A stretch of 64,000 bases of DNA from Leptolyngbya sp. Cla-17 (GTDB lineage: Bacteria; Cyanobacteriota; Cyanobacteriia; Leptolyngbyales; Leptolyngbyaceae), in contig NZ_JAEVYN010000002.1 in NCBI RefSeq assembly GCF_016807185.1, forward strand, positions 924,528 through 988,527, read 5' to 3'. The notes below the pieces were generated by a model, which was not told the origin of the DNA, ran no database searches, and was given only the letters and a program-made list of their open reading frames with translations. The position numbers and the translations under genes are program-made. The stretch's first letter is position 1, and the number at the start of each line of letters is the position of its first letter. Below, piece by piece: positions 52,946 through 61,720 of the stretch.

Positions 52946-55297
52946 CTAATCTTCTCGCTGAATTGGGGTCATTTTAGGATCAATAATCTTTTGTCCTAAG
53001 CCCGGAAACTTTACCGCCAAGCAAATCTTATTGCCTGCACCAAAGATGCGGGTCACTTCCCCTTGGCCAAAGGCTTTATGAATCAGGCGATCGCCCACGC
53101 TCCAATCATTGGCATGGCTATTAGGCATATTGCGTGATTCGCTTTTATTCCGACGAATTTCAGAAATCGGCTTCGTCCATTTACTAGGAATCGCTGCTGC
53201 AACATTGGAATTGAGCAATTCTCTGGGCAACTCCGCCAGAAATAGCGATGGGCTAGCAGGTTCACGGGTGCCATACAATCGGCGTTCTCGTGCATAGGAA
53301 ATAAACAGTCGCTCTTGGGCGCGGGTGATCCCCACATAACAGAGCCGCCGTTCTTCTTCTAAGGCAGCCGGATCTTCCATCGAACGGTAGTTAGGAAACA
53401 AACCTTGCTCTAGACCGATTAAAAACACAACTGGAAATTCCAGTCCTTTTGAGGAATGCAACGTCATCAAGGAGACTTTTTGATCTTCTTCACCTAAATT
53501 ATCCAGGTCAGACGCTAACGATGCGCTTGCTAGAAAACCAAGCAAGCTTGGATCGTCGTTGTTTTCCTCAAATTGCAGAACAGCGTTATAAAGCTCCTGT
53601 ACGTTTTCTAGGCGATCAGTCGCTTCGTCGGTTCCCTGTGTTTTCAGGTCTTCTACATAGCCAGAGTCTTCGAGTACGCCCTGAGCAATTTCGCTGGCGG
53701 AACAAGAATCCAGTTCATGTCGCCATTTTTGAATAATCTGAGCAAACTGAAGCACCCCTTTGGAAGACCGACCTGCTAAAGATTTGACCGAGGTTTCGTC
53801 TGACAAAATTTCCCAGAGTGGCACGCTCAATTCTTGGGAGGCTTTGACCAAAGAATCGATGGTGGTTTTGCCGATGCCGCGCCGAGGAGTGTTGATCACG
53901 CGCAGCAAGCTAATCGTATCAAAGGGGTTCGCGATCGCTCTCAGGTAGCCCAGCACGTCCTTCACTTCTTTGCGATCATAGAAGCGCAAGCCGCCTACAA
54001 CTTTATAAGGAATTTGCAACCTTACCAGCGAGTCTTCCATTGCTCGCGATTGGGCATTGGTGCGATACAAAATGGCAAATTTGCCATAGTGCAGTTCGGG
54101 GTGCTTTGTTTCTAACTGACGAATTTGATTGCTGACAAATTCTGCTTCTGAGGTTTCGTCATCGGCTCGATACAAAAAGATCGGTTCACCCTCACCGCGC
54201 GTCGGCTTTAGGACCTTATCAATGCGCTCAGTGTTGTTATCGATCAGTTGATTGGCGACTTCTAAGATGTTTCGCGTGGAGCGGTAGTTTTCCTCTAGCT
54301 TGACCATCGTGCGGGTGTCATCGTCGTGCAAGCGATCGCCAAAATCGTCCTGAAAACCCATCAAAATTGTGAAATCTGCTGCCCGAAACGAATAAATAGA
54401 TTGATCCGCATCGCCTACCACAAACACGGAGCGATAGTCCCAATCTTTAAAGGCGTTAGAGTTCGCGCCATTAGTTACAAGCAGACTAATTAGATCGTAC
54501 TGCGTTCGATTGGTATCTTGGTATTCATCGACCAGAACATGGCGAAAACGCTTGTGCCAATACGCGCGAACTTGCTCATTTTGTTTCAATAGGTGGACTG
54601 GCGTAAGAATCAGATCGTCAAAATCCAGCGCGTTATTTGCCGACAACGTGTCTTGATACATGTTGTAAACATTCGCAATCACCCGTCCGCGAAAATTGGA
54701 CTGATCTTTTTCTAAGTCTTGGGGCGAAAGGCTCTTATTTTTAGCGTTGCTGATGGCATAGCGAACCGATTTCGGATCAAATTTTTTGTCGTCCAAGTTG
54801 AGTTTTTGAGTGACGATTTCCTTAACTAAACTTTGAGCATCCGACTCGTCAAAAATGGAAAAGTTGCGCGTCCATTTGCGCCCACTGCTATCTTGATATT
54901 TTTCAATATCAAGGCGTAAAATTCGGGCACAAAGAGCATGGAACGTACCAATCCAAAGCTCTTTGGTAATCGTTTTGTAGACATGAGATTTCAGCCGGAT
55001 TTGTTCACCCGGAGAGAGCGCATCTAATGGTTTGCCAAAATCGATGCGGGCTTTTTGATCAGCAAATAGCTTTTCGATCCGCTCCTTCATTTCCCGTGCG
55101 GCTTTGTTGGTGAAGGTGACCGCCAAAATATTTTCGGGATCGACTCGATGGTTTAAAACCAGGTTCGCAATGCGGTAGGTAAGTGCCCGCGTTTTGCCAG
55201 AACCCGCTCCTGCTACTACTAACAGCGGTCCGCAGTAATGTTCTACGGCCCGACGCTGAGAGGAATTGAGGTGGCTGATATCGAGGGTCTGGCTCAT
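52946..55297 (-). CDS. pcrA: UvrD/PcrA-type DNA helicase
   Basis: A 783-residue superfamily 1A 3'-5' helicase that unwinds DNA in repair and replication. Motifs in order: Q/Walker A region LNSSQRRAVEH and AGAGSGKTRAL, motif Ia TFTNKAAREMKER, Walker B VLVDEYQDTNRTQY, motif III GDADQSIYSFRAA, motif IV EENYRSTRNIL, motif V LMTLHSSKGLEFP and motif VI CYVGITRAQERL. The C-terminus carries a basic region and the Tudor-like GDRLIHKAFGQGEVT block typical of PcrA. It is convergent with the CPBP gene. Confidence 0.95.
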   Translation of the reverse strand: MSQTLDISHLNSSQRRAVEHYCGPLLVVAGAGSGKTRALTYRIANLVLNHRVDPENILAVTFTNKAAREMKERIEKLFADQKARIDFGKPLDALSPGEQIRLKSHVYKTITKELWIGTFHALCARILRLDIEKYQDSSGRKWTRNFSIFDESDAQSLVKEIVTQKLNLDDKKFDPKSVRYAISNAKNKSLSPQDLEKDQSNFRGRVIANVYNMYQDTLSANNALDFDDLILTPVHLLKQNEQVRAYWHKRFRHVLVDEYQDTNRTQYDLISLLVTNGANSNAFKDWDYRSVFVVGDADQSIYSFRAADFTILMGFQDDFGDRLHDDDTRTMVKLEENYRSTRNILEVANQLIDNNTERIDKVLKPTRGEGEPIFLYRADDETSEAEFVSNQIRQLETKHPELHYGKFAILYRTNAQSRAMEDSLVRLQIPYKVVGGLRFYDRKEVKDVLGYLRAIANPFDTISLLRVINTPRRGIGKTTIDSLVKASQELSVPLWEILSDETSVKSLAGRSSKGVLQFAQIIQKWRHELDSCSASEIAQGVLEDSGYVEDLKTQGTDEATDRLENVQELYNAVLQFEENNDDPSLLGFLASASLASDLDNLGEEDQKVSLMTLHSSKGLEFPVVFLIGLEQGLFPNYRSMEDPAALEEERRLCYVGITRAQERLFISYARERRLYGTREPASPSLFLAELPRELLNSNVAAAIPSKWTKPISEIRRNKSESRNMPNSHANDWSVGDRLIHKAFGQGEVTRIFGAGNKICLAVKFPGLGQKIIDPKMTPIQRED

Positions 55298-55457
55298 GGA
55301 GGCTATTTTGTGGAAGGTGCGGTTTCTAAATAAGGTTATCGCATCTTGCTGAATCCTGTGGAGTTTGACTAGGGTTTACTGGGGTTTGCTGGACGCGATC
55401 GCCTTTTATTCATCCGGGTTTAACAAATGAATGGTGGTGTAAACCCGGAGCTTTGAC

Positions 55458-56237
55458 CTAAGCCATGCCCAAAATTTCGTAGCCAGCATCGACATAGAGA
55501 ATTTGTCCCGTCATGCCGCTTGACAGATCGCTGCACAAGAAGGCTGCGGTGTTTCCCACTTCTGTTTGGGTGACTGTGCGGCGTAAGGGTGCGACTGCTT
55601 CCACATGATGAATCATGTCCAAAATGCCACCTACAGCCGAGGATGCTAGGGTGCGAATAGGTCCAGCGGAAATGCCATTCACCCGAATATTTTGAGGACC
55701 CAATTCTGCCGCCAAGTACCGGACGCTCATTTCCAAACCTGCTTTGGCAATGCCCATAACGTTGTAATTGGGGATCACTCGGACTCCGCCTAAATAGGTA
55801 AGCGTGACAATACTGCCACCTTGAGTCATCAATGGTTTTGCCGCACCACAAAGTTTGACCAGGGAGTAGGTGCTGATATCGAGGGCTGTGGCAAAACCTG
55901 AGCGAGAGGTTTCCACAAAGCCCCCGGTTAAGTCATCTCGGTTCGCAAACGCTAGACAATGAATCAAAATATCAATCCTGCCCCACTTTTCGCCTACTGT
56001 TGCAAAAGCGGATTGAATTTGAGCATCGTCTTGAACGTTGAGTGGAACAAACACACTGGGATTGAGCGGTTCTACTAGCTCAGCCACCTTTTTTTCCATC
56101 TTCCCTTTTTCATCAGGCAAATAGGAAATACCGATGTTCGCTCCGGCTTTGTGCAGCTGTTGGGCAATGCCCCAGGCGATCGAGCGGTTATTGGCAATTC
56201 CGGTAACAAGGGCGTTTTTTCCAGTCAAATCCAGCAT
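55458..56237 (-). CDS. fabI: Enoyl-ACP reductase (NADH), FabI
   Basis: FabI (259 aa from ATG 56237) reduces trans-2-enoyl-ACP in each round of fatty-acid elongation. It belongs to the short-chain dehydrogenase superfamily: GIANNRSIAWGIAQ near the N-terminus binds NADH, and the active-site Tyr-x6-Lys is Y158-K165 in NYNVMGIAKA, preceded by Y148. SAGPIRTLASSAV is the usual flexible loop. A TTG at 56246 is a less likely start. Divergent from ntcA. Confidence 0.96.
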   Translation of the reverse strand: MLDLTGKNALVTGIANNRSIAWGIAQQLHKAGANIGISYLPDEKGKMEKKVAELVEPLNPSVFVPLNVQDDAQIQSAFATVGEKWGRIDILIHCLAFANRDDLTGGFVETSRSGFATALDISTYSLVKLCGAAKPLMTQGGSIVTLTYLGGVRVIPNYNVMGIAKAGLEMSVRYLAAELGPQNIRVNGISAGPIRTLASSAVGGILDMIHHVEAVAPLRRTVTQTEVGNTAAFLCSDLSSGMTGQILYVDAGYEILGMA

Positions 56238-56484
56238 GGCGATCAATACTTTGAGGGCAACTATGAGGATACTGAAATATAAGATATAAAGATAGCAAGT
56301 GAACTAGTTCAAAGGTTCTTAAGCGATAGTTGAAACTTCACTCAGCAAGTCTTTTCACAATGAATTTTGTTCAATTTGCTGAGCTGCGGTTAACATACTG
56401 TTAATCAATATACCTTTTGGGCATTGAAGAAACCTTGAGATGACTGACTTCAGCCCTTTTCATGGGGGTGCTATCGCCCCGCTT

Positions 56485-56500
56485 TGTAACAGAGGGTACA
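56485..56500 (+). promoter_or_regulatory. Perfect NtcA-binding site upstream of ntcA
   Basis: TGTA-N8-TACA at 56485-56500 matches the NtcA consensus exactly, 114 bp before the ntcA start. It indicates autoregulation of ntcA, as known in other cyanobacteria. The gap between fabI and ntcA (56238-56614) is otherwise free of genes. Confidence 0.88.
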
Positions 56501-56614
56501 AAAAAACCTTCGGGAGTACGTTTAAGTGTTCTAAGTTACAAAGTTGAATCGTTGGCATTCAACAGTTTTATTGACGAGTATGCGTAGCGTAATAAGGACT
56601 CCGAGCAGGGGAAT

Positions 56615-57286
56615 ATGGTTGTGACGCAAGATAAACCACTGGCATCGGTATTTCGTCAGATGGGAAGTGGGGTGTTTCCACCCGTTGTTGAGTCGTTTGA
56701 GCGGGGAAAAACGATTTTCTTTCCAGGCGATCCTGCTGAGCGCGTTTACTTTCTAGTTAAGGGAGCAGTCAAGCTTTCTAGAGTATATGAAGCTGGAGAA
56801 GAAATCACAGTCGCACTATTGAGAGAAAATAGTGTGTTTGGGGTGCTATCGCTGATTACAGGGCACCGTTCCGATCGCTTTTATCATGCGGTGGCATTTA
56901 CGCCTGTGGAGTTGCTTTCGGTGCCCATTGAGCAGGTAGAAAAGGCTCTAAAAGATAACCCTGATCTATCGATGATTTTGCTGCAAGGCTTGTCTTCACG
57001 AATTTTGCAGACCGAAATGATGATTGAAACGTTGGCACATCGAGATATGGGTTCTCGATTAGTCAGCTTTTTGTTGATTCTTTGCCGAGATTTTGGCACG
57101 CCAAGTAAGGAAGGAATTACGATCGATCTGAAGCTCTCTCATCAAGCGATCGCTGAAGCGATAGGATCGACGCGCGTGACCGTCACTCGGCTTTTAGGCG
57201 ACTTGCGGCAAGACAATATGATTTCAATTCATAAGAAAAAAATCACTGTTCATAATCCTGTAACCTTAAGTCAGCAGTTTACTTAA
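56615..57286 (+). CDS. ntcA: Global nitrogen regulator NtcA
   Basis: NtcA (223 aa) is a CRP-family activator of nitrogen-assimilation genes that senses 2-oxoglutarate with PipX. The effector domain with FFPGDPAERVYFLVKGAVKL is followed by the dimerisation helix and a helix-turn-helix in HQAIAEAIGSTRVTVTRLLG. Length and residues match NtcA throughout. AGGGG directly upstream of ATG 56615 is a good ribosome-binding site. The gene has its own NtcA site. cphA/cphB at 6-10 kb are nitrogen-reserve genes in the same window. Confidence 0.97.
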   Translation: MVVTQDKPLASVFRQMGSGVFPPVVESFERGKTIFFPGDPAERVYFLVKGAVKLSRVYEAGEEITVALLRENSVFGVLSLITGHRSDRFYHAVAFTPVELLSVPIEQVEKALKDNPDLSMILLQGLSSRILQTEMMIETLAHRDMGSRLVSFLLILCRDFGTPSKEGITIDLKLSHQAIAEAIGSTRVTVTRLLGDLRQDNMISIHKKKITVHNPVTLSQQFT

Positions 57287-57441
57287 TGGTCTGAGGCTAG
57301 GGATTCATTAAAAATAAGAGTTTTGCCCTCACAAATTACCTGTTAGCGGCAAGTCACCATAAAAGATTCATGGGGTAGGCTATAGATGAAGTTACCCCTG
57401 TTTGCATTGCAAAGGTTAGGGCGTTTTGGTTTGGAGCAGCG

Positions 57442-58809
57442 ATGTCTACAGGGCTGATCCTGATAGTTGCAATTTTGGTGATTGGTGGTGTGATTGCGAC
57501 GGTGGGCGATCGCATTGGTACAAAAGTCGGTAAAGCTCGCCTCAGCCTGTTTAATTTGCGCCCTCGTCGCACGGCGACCTTGATTACCATTTTGACCGGG
57601 ATCGTAGTTGCCGCCTCTACATTGGGAATTTTGTTTGCAACCAGCGGTCCCTTGCGCACTGGAGTATTTGAGTTAGGCACTATTCAACGCAAGCTGAGAT
57701 GGGCACGGGCTGACCTCAAGGGTGCAAAAAGTCAGCTAGAAACCGCTCAAGCTCAAAAGAAACGCACTGAAGCGGAATTAAACCGGGCAAAAGCCCAAGA
57801 AATTGCTGCCCAAAAGCAACTGACTAATACTCAAAAACAGATTGCAACGATTGGCGGTTCCTTAAAAAGTGCGATCGCCGAGCGCAACCGCGCCATGAGC
57901 GATCGCGTTGCAATCCAACGCACCCTCGAACAAAACCGTAGTCAACTTCAACAAAACCGTAGTCAGCTCGCCACCATATCTGAGCAAGTATTGCAATTTC
58001 GCTCAAATATTAGCCAACTGCAAGCAGAACGTAGTCGAGTTGTGGCAGTGGCGGAAGAGGAAATTAACGCAAAAAACGCGGTTATCAATGAGCGAGAAGG
58101 GCGATTGAAACAGCTAGAAGCTCAGCAAGATCTTTTGGTGCAAGAAATTGGCAAGTTGGATCGAGAAGCGGAGGGATTGCGCCGGGGTAACGTAGCAATT
58201 CAGCGAGGGCAGGTACTTTCTTCGGCGGTGGTTCGGATTCTTGACCCGCGCTCTACTCAAACCGCGATCGATCAACTTTTGCGAGAAGCGAATCGAGCCG
58301 CAACTCAGCTTGTGCGACCCGGCACAAAACCGCAGGGGCAAATTATTCAAATTACACAAGCCGAAGTGGATCAACTGATCAAGCAAGTGAGCAATGGTCA
58401 AGATTACGTGGTGCGCATTTCTGCGGCTGCCAATTATCTAACTGGAGAGAACTTAGTTCAGGTTTTTGCAGAAGCTGCTCGCAACCAGGTTGTTTTTCGA
58501 GAAGATGATCTGATTGCTGCCACGTCCCTTAATCCAGCGACCCTGAGTGAGGTTCAAATTCAGCAGCGAATTAATCTCTTAGTGACAGCGGCAGGATTCC
58601 GGGCGCGGCGTTTGGGAATTTTGACGGATACGGTGCAAATTGGCGATGGACGTGTGCAAGATCTGCTTGCATTTATCGAAAAGCTGCAAGGCTATAACGA
58701 AACGATAGAGCTACGAACGATTGCCACGGAAACTACATTTACAGCCGGTCCTCTAAAGGTAAATTTGGTTGCGGTGCAGAATGGCAAGGAGTTATTGCGA
58801 TCTCAATAA
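57442..58809 (+). CDS. DUF3084 family membrane coiled-coil protein
   Basis: A 455-residue protein matching the DUF3084 family of cyanobacteria. Two membrane segments (about 5-22 and 48-68) precede a long coiled coil (about 75-250) rich in Gln, Glu and Lys/Arg, after which a conserved globular region (about 255-455) ends in NLVAVQNGKELLRSQ. No catalytic motif is visible. The function is unknown. ATG at 57442 gives the N-terminal membrane segment immediately. It lies between ntcA and corA. Confidence 0.82.
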   Translation: MSTGLILIVAILVIGGVIATVGDRIGTKVGKARLSLFNLRPRRTATLITILTGIVVAASTLGILFATSGPLRTGVFELGTIQRKLRWARADLKGAKSQLETAQAQKKRTEAELNRAKAQEIAAQKQLTNTQKQIATIGGSLKSAIAERNRAMSDRVAIQRTLEQNRSQLQQNRSQLATISEQVLQFRSNISQLQAERSRVVAVAEEEINAKNAVINEREGRLKQLEAQQDLLVQEIGKLDREAEGLRRGNVAIQRGQVLSSAVVRILDPRSTQTAIDQLLREANRAATQLVRPGTKPQGQIIQITQAEVDQLIKQVSNGQDYVVRISAAANYLTGENLVQVFAEAARNQVVFREDDLIAATSLNPATLSEVQIQQRINLLVTAAGFRARRLGILTDTVQIGDGRVQDLLAFIEKLQGYNETIELRTIATETTFTAGPLKVNLVAVQNGKELLRSQ

Positions 58810-58889
58810 CTCTGCAACAGCTACAGTAAACTGCAATCATTAACTCCTGGCGATCGTCCTTCTTGAAAATTGGTTAGAGGTTTCTTTGC

Positions 58890-60101
58890 ATGGTAGACCA
58901 TCGCGTGCGCCACCCCGTGATCCAAACAGTTCCTCCCGACCTTGAGGACGAGAACTCCTACATTGACTATCACTATCACACCCCCGGCGAGAGTCCAGGC
59001 ACACTTGATATTGACCCCAAATCGCCCCCACCCGTTATCGTCTTAATTGATTATTGTAAAGAGGAAGCTGTTCGCTGCGAACTAGAGACACCCGAAGAAA
59101 TTGCCCCCTATCTCGATACAGAATCAATCTCTTGGGTGGATGTGAAAGGGTTTGGAAATGAAGATATCATGCAGCGATTGGGAAAGGTTTTTAAGCTACA
59201 CCCGCTGGTGTTGGAGGACGTGGTCAACGTGCCTCAGCGCCCTAAAGTGGAAGAACATTCAGAGCAACTGTTGATTATCGCTCGTATGGTAACCCTGCGA
59301 GATGATGAGGAATCGTTTGAAAGTGAGCAGGTCAGTTTTATCCTTGGCAGGCACTACTTGCTAACGGTTCAAGAAGAACCCCGCTACGATAGCTTTGGTC
59401 CAATCCGAGAGCGCATTCGCACCGGCAAAGGCTCAATTCGCTGTAATGGTGTTGATTATCTGACCTATGCTCTGCTCGATTCCATTATCGATGGGTTCTT
59501 CCCAGTCCTAGAGATTTATGGTGAACAGCTTGAAGAACTAGAAGATGAGGTCGTGGCGAATCCTAATCGTCAAACCCTGCAAAAGATTCATGATCTTAAA
59601 CGTGATCTACTAACATTGCGTCGGGCAATTTGGCCTCAGCGCGATGCCATTAATGCCTTGATTCGAGATGGTAGTGACTTGATTAGCAATGATGTGCGCG
59701 TTTACTTGCGTGACTGCTACGACCACGCGATCCAGGTGTTAGATATGGTAGAAACCTATCGAGAACTGGCTTCTAGCTTGATGGATATTTATCTGTCATC
59801 CGTTAGCAACAAGATGAATGAAGTGATGAAAGTATTGACGATTACGTCTTCTATCTTTATCCCGTTGACGTTCATTGCTGGAGTTTATGGCATGAACTTT
59901 AATACTGAAAAATCGCCATACAATATGCCAGAGTTAAACGCCTATTGGGGCTATCCAATCTGTTTGGCGGTGATGGTAGCTACTGCGATCGCAATGGTGG
60001 CTCTGTTTTGGCGACGCGGTTGGTTTGATAATATGTCACTCGCGAAGTCTGCCGCTAGTGTGGCTGACAAAAAACATGGAGGGTCAGGCAATTCTCGATG
60101 A
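58890..60101 (+). CDS. corA: CorA magnesium/cobalt transporter
   Basis: A 403-residue CorA-family channel. The cytoplasmic N-terminal domain is followed by two C-terminal membrane segments; the pore signature GMN is at 334-336 (VYGMNFN). The family motif with EDVVNVPQRPKVEE and the stalk helix FEILGIYGEQ-like EIYGEQLEELEDEV are present. The first 45 residues are a proline-rich extension. AGAGG eight or nine bases before ATG 58890 supports the start. The stop codon overlaps the next gene by 4 nt. Confidence 0.93.
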   Translation: MVDHRVRHPVIQTVPPDLEDENSYIDYHYHTPGESPGTLDIDPKSPPPVIVLIDYCKEEAVRCELETPEEIAPYLDTESISWVDVKGFGNEDIMQRLGKVFKLHPLVLEDVVNVPQRPKVEEHSEQLLIIARMVTLRDDEESFESEQVSFILGRHYLLTVQEEPRYDSFGPIRERIRTGKGSIRCNGVDYLTYALLDSIIDGFFPVLEIYGEQLEELEDEVVANPNRQTLQKIHDLKRDLLTLRRAIWPQRDAINALIRDGSDLISNDVRVYLRDCYDHAIQVLDMVETYRELASSLMDIYLSSVSNKMNEVMKVLTITSSIFIPLTFIAGVYGMNFNTEKSPYNMPELNAYWGYPICLAVMVATAIAMVALFWRRGWFDNMSLAKSAASVADKKHGGSGNSR

Positions 60102-60811
60102 GACCCATTGATTCTATTATTTTGGTGATTTATTTAGTTTTCATCGCTTGGGCATTGTCCAAGATTGTGAGCAGTTTTAATGATGAATATACGGTTTCTT
60201 TGGATGCTGAAACCCTGAATCAGCAGTTAAACAATCAAAATCTTCAGGATGTCGTAGGCGTTGGGTTTGATTTTGAGAAGCGCTACGAGTTTGGTAAAGA
60301 TGACAAGCTCAAACAGTTTGGGGTCAAGGTGACCAATAAATCCCAGACCCACTCTATCTGCATTGATTGGGACTATTGCGCCACAACCGATTTGCAAGGG
60401 CGATCGCGCCGCGTGACTCGTCTTGTTCCTGGCACCACTTTAGATCTGTTTCAAAACCAGGTTTTTAGTACTGTTCCTCCTGGTGCAACCTTAAAAGAAA
60501 TCATTACCGCAGAAGACGTTTTGAAACGGAAAGAGCCGAGCGACAAAGATTCTGCGGTCGCGCTGGAAATGGAAGTGAGTAAACCGCTGCTAAACTTTGA
60601 AGCGCTTAAAAAAAGTAAAGATGAGCCTCCCCAAAAAAAATACGCCCGATTCGTCAGCAGGATAGACCCGTTGGAGTTTAGCCTAGATCTGGCGCTGCGA
60701 TTGATTGGCTCTACCTACAGTGGAGAGGGCAATCGCATCCAACTACGCTGCAAGTTCATTTTGAAAAAATTGCCCTGGCAAGCTGGATTACCATGGAACC
60801 CCAAAGATTAG
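60098..60811 (+). CDS. Membrane-anchored hypothetical protein coupled to corA
   Basis: A 237-residue protein with one N-terminal membrane segment (about 6-24, IILVIYLVFIAWALSKIV) and a soluble domain whose beta-rich pattern (FGVKVTNKSQTHSICIDWDYC, then TRLVPGTTLDLFQNQVF) suggests an immunoglobulin-like or lipoprotein-type fold. I do not recognise the family. Its ATG overlaps the corA stop (ATGA), so translation is coupled and a role with the channel is plausible. It ends 49 bp before rnpB. Confidence 0.7.
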   Translation: MRPIDSIILVIYLVFIAWALSKIVSSFNDEYTVSLDAETLNQQLNNQNLQDVVGVGFDFEKRYEFGKDDKLKQFGVKVTNKSQTHSICIDWDYCATTDLQGRSRRVTRLVPGTTLDLFQNQVFSTVPPGATLKEIITAEDVLKRKEPSDKDSAVALEMEVSKPLLNFEALKKSKDEPPQKKYARFVSRIDPLEFSLDLALRLIGSTYSGEGNRIQLRCKFILKKLPWQAGLPWNPKD

Positions 60812-60848
60812 AATCTTTCTCCAATCCCTAATCTCCAGCCTCTTCAAC

Positions 60849-60854
60849 TACACT
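60849..60854 (+). promoter_or_regulatory. Candidate -10 box of rnpB
   Basis: TACACT at 60849-60854 is placed 7 nt before the predicted 5' end of the RNase P RNA. A convincing -35 box is not visible. Confidence 0.5.
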
Positions 60855-60860
60855 GGGTTT

Positions 60861-61285
60861 GGAAAGAGTAGGCGAGATGGTTGCGAGCTGCTTGCAGTTC
60901 GAGGAAAGTCCGGGCTTCCGAAAGACCAAACTTGCTGGGTAACGCCCAGTGCGAGCGATCGTGAGGATAGTGCCACAGAAATATACCGCCGATGGAACAG
61001 GGGCTAGGGGCTAGAGGCTAAGGCTTTCTAACCTCACGCTATTCTTTTCACAGGTAAGGGTGCAAGGGTGCGGTAAGAGCGCACCAGCAGCATTGAGAAG
61101 TGCTGGCTAGGTAAACCCCGGTTGGATGCAAGGCAGTAGGAGCGAAGGTTGGTCTTTTCCCCGCTCCGGCAGGGATGCAATGCGTCTTTGCGAGTCCGCT
61201 AGAGGCGTTTGGCAACAGCCGCCTTAGACAGATAACCGTCCCCTTTTTAAGGTGAACAGAACCCGGCTTATGTCCTGCTCTTTCC
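60861..61285 (+). ncRNA. rnpB: RNase P RNA
   Basis: The catalytic RNA of RNase P, which trims tRNA 5' leaders. The 5' end GGAAAGAG pairs with the 3' end CTCTTTCC (P1). Diagnostic conserved segments are present: GAGGAAAGTCCGGGC near 60899, the CAGTGC and GATAGTGCCACAGAAA region, GTAAACCCCGGTTGG, ATAACCGTC, and ACAGAACCCGGCTTA near the 3' end. The size of about 425 nt is that of type A cyanobacterial rnpB. A short heptad repeat lies in the variable arm at 61000-61027. Confidence 0.97.
61000..61027. repeat. Heptad tandem repeat inside rnpB
   Basis: Units GGGGCTA, GGGGCTA, GAGGCTA and AGGCTTT lie in tandem in the variable helix region (probably P12). Short tandem repeats in rnpB are known for some filamentous cyanobacteria. 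Confidence 0.75.
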
Positions 61286-61330
61286 TTAACCTCTTAGCCT
61301 AATAAAATTAGCTCAAAAAATCCAGCTCAT

Positions 61331-61368
61331 AAAATCAAAAATGCCCCTGTTCAATATGAACAGAGGCA
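61331..61368 (-). terminator. Minus-strand intrinsic terminator
   Basis: Arms at 61342-61353 and 61357-61368 pair over 12 positions with one mismatch around a 3-nt loop. On the minus strand five T residues follow, then GATTTT. It would end any transcript arriving from 61600 or from the LOG gene. Confidence 0.8.
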
Positions 61369-61600
61369 CTCAAAAGCTAATGAGTTTACCGCAACGCCGT
61401 CTTACCTCAGTTTTTGACCTGGTGCGAGACCAGGTGGGTACCAACTGCCTGTGCTTTAAGTTTCCGGGATTACATGCCCATTTCTGGTTACATGCCCGGT
61501 CTACTGCCGCCAGACTTTGTAAGTTCCCGTATTCAGAAGGCATAGATCATAAAACATTATTGGTAGTCACCAACGCCGTAGTAAACCTTTGATCATTCTA
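61369..61600 (-). ncRNA. Possible structured non-coding RNA next to rnpB
   Basis: The 435-bp gap 61286-61720 has no convincing protein gene but is rich in structure on the minus strand. Complementary hexamers close it at 61384-61389 and 61581-61586; hairpins are seen at 61417-61435 (7-bp stem, arms ACCTGGT/ACCAGGT), 61464-61499 (CCGGG/CCCGG with a CCA/TGG inner pair) and 61560-61573. A 10-nt direct repeat TTACATGCCC occurs at 61470 and 61488. A TAGAAT box lies at 61595-61600 and a terminator at 61331. 6S RNA or an unclassified RNA are possibilities; it may instead be the LOG gene's long 3' leader. Confidence 0.4.
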
Positions 61601-61720
61601 GCGGGTATCTACGCCTGTGGCGAGTCAGAAGAAGAGGATTCGGAGGCAGCGGGTAGGAGTTGAGAACTCAGCATGGAAGACATGCTTATCTATTCCCTGC
61701 TTCCTCCTGTTTTGTCCCTT

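Noticed and set aside
61341..61592. 83-codon open frame on the plus strand after rnpB
   Set aside because: Composition (His, Arg, Cys scatter) looks random, there is no ribosome-binding site, and the region is better explained by inverted repeats.
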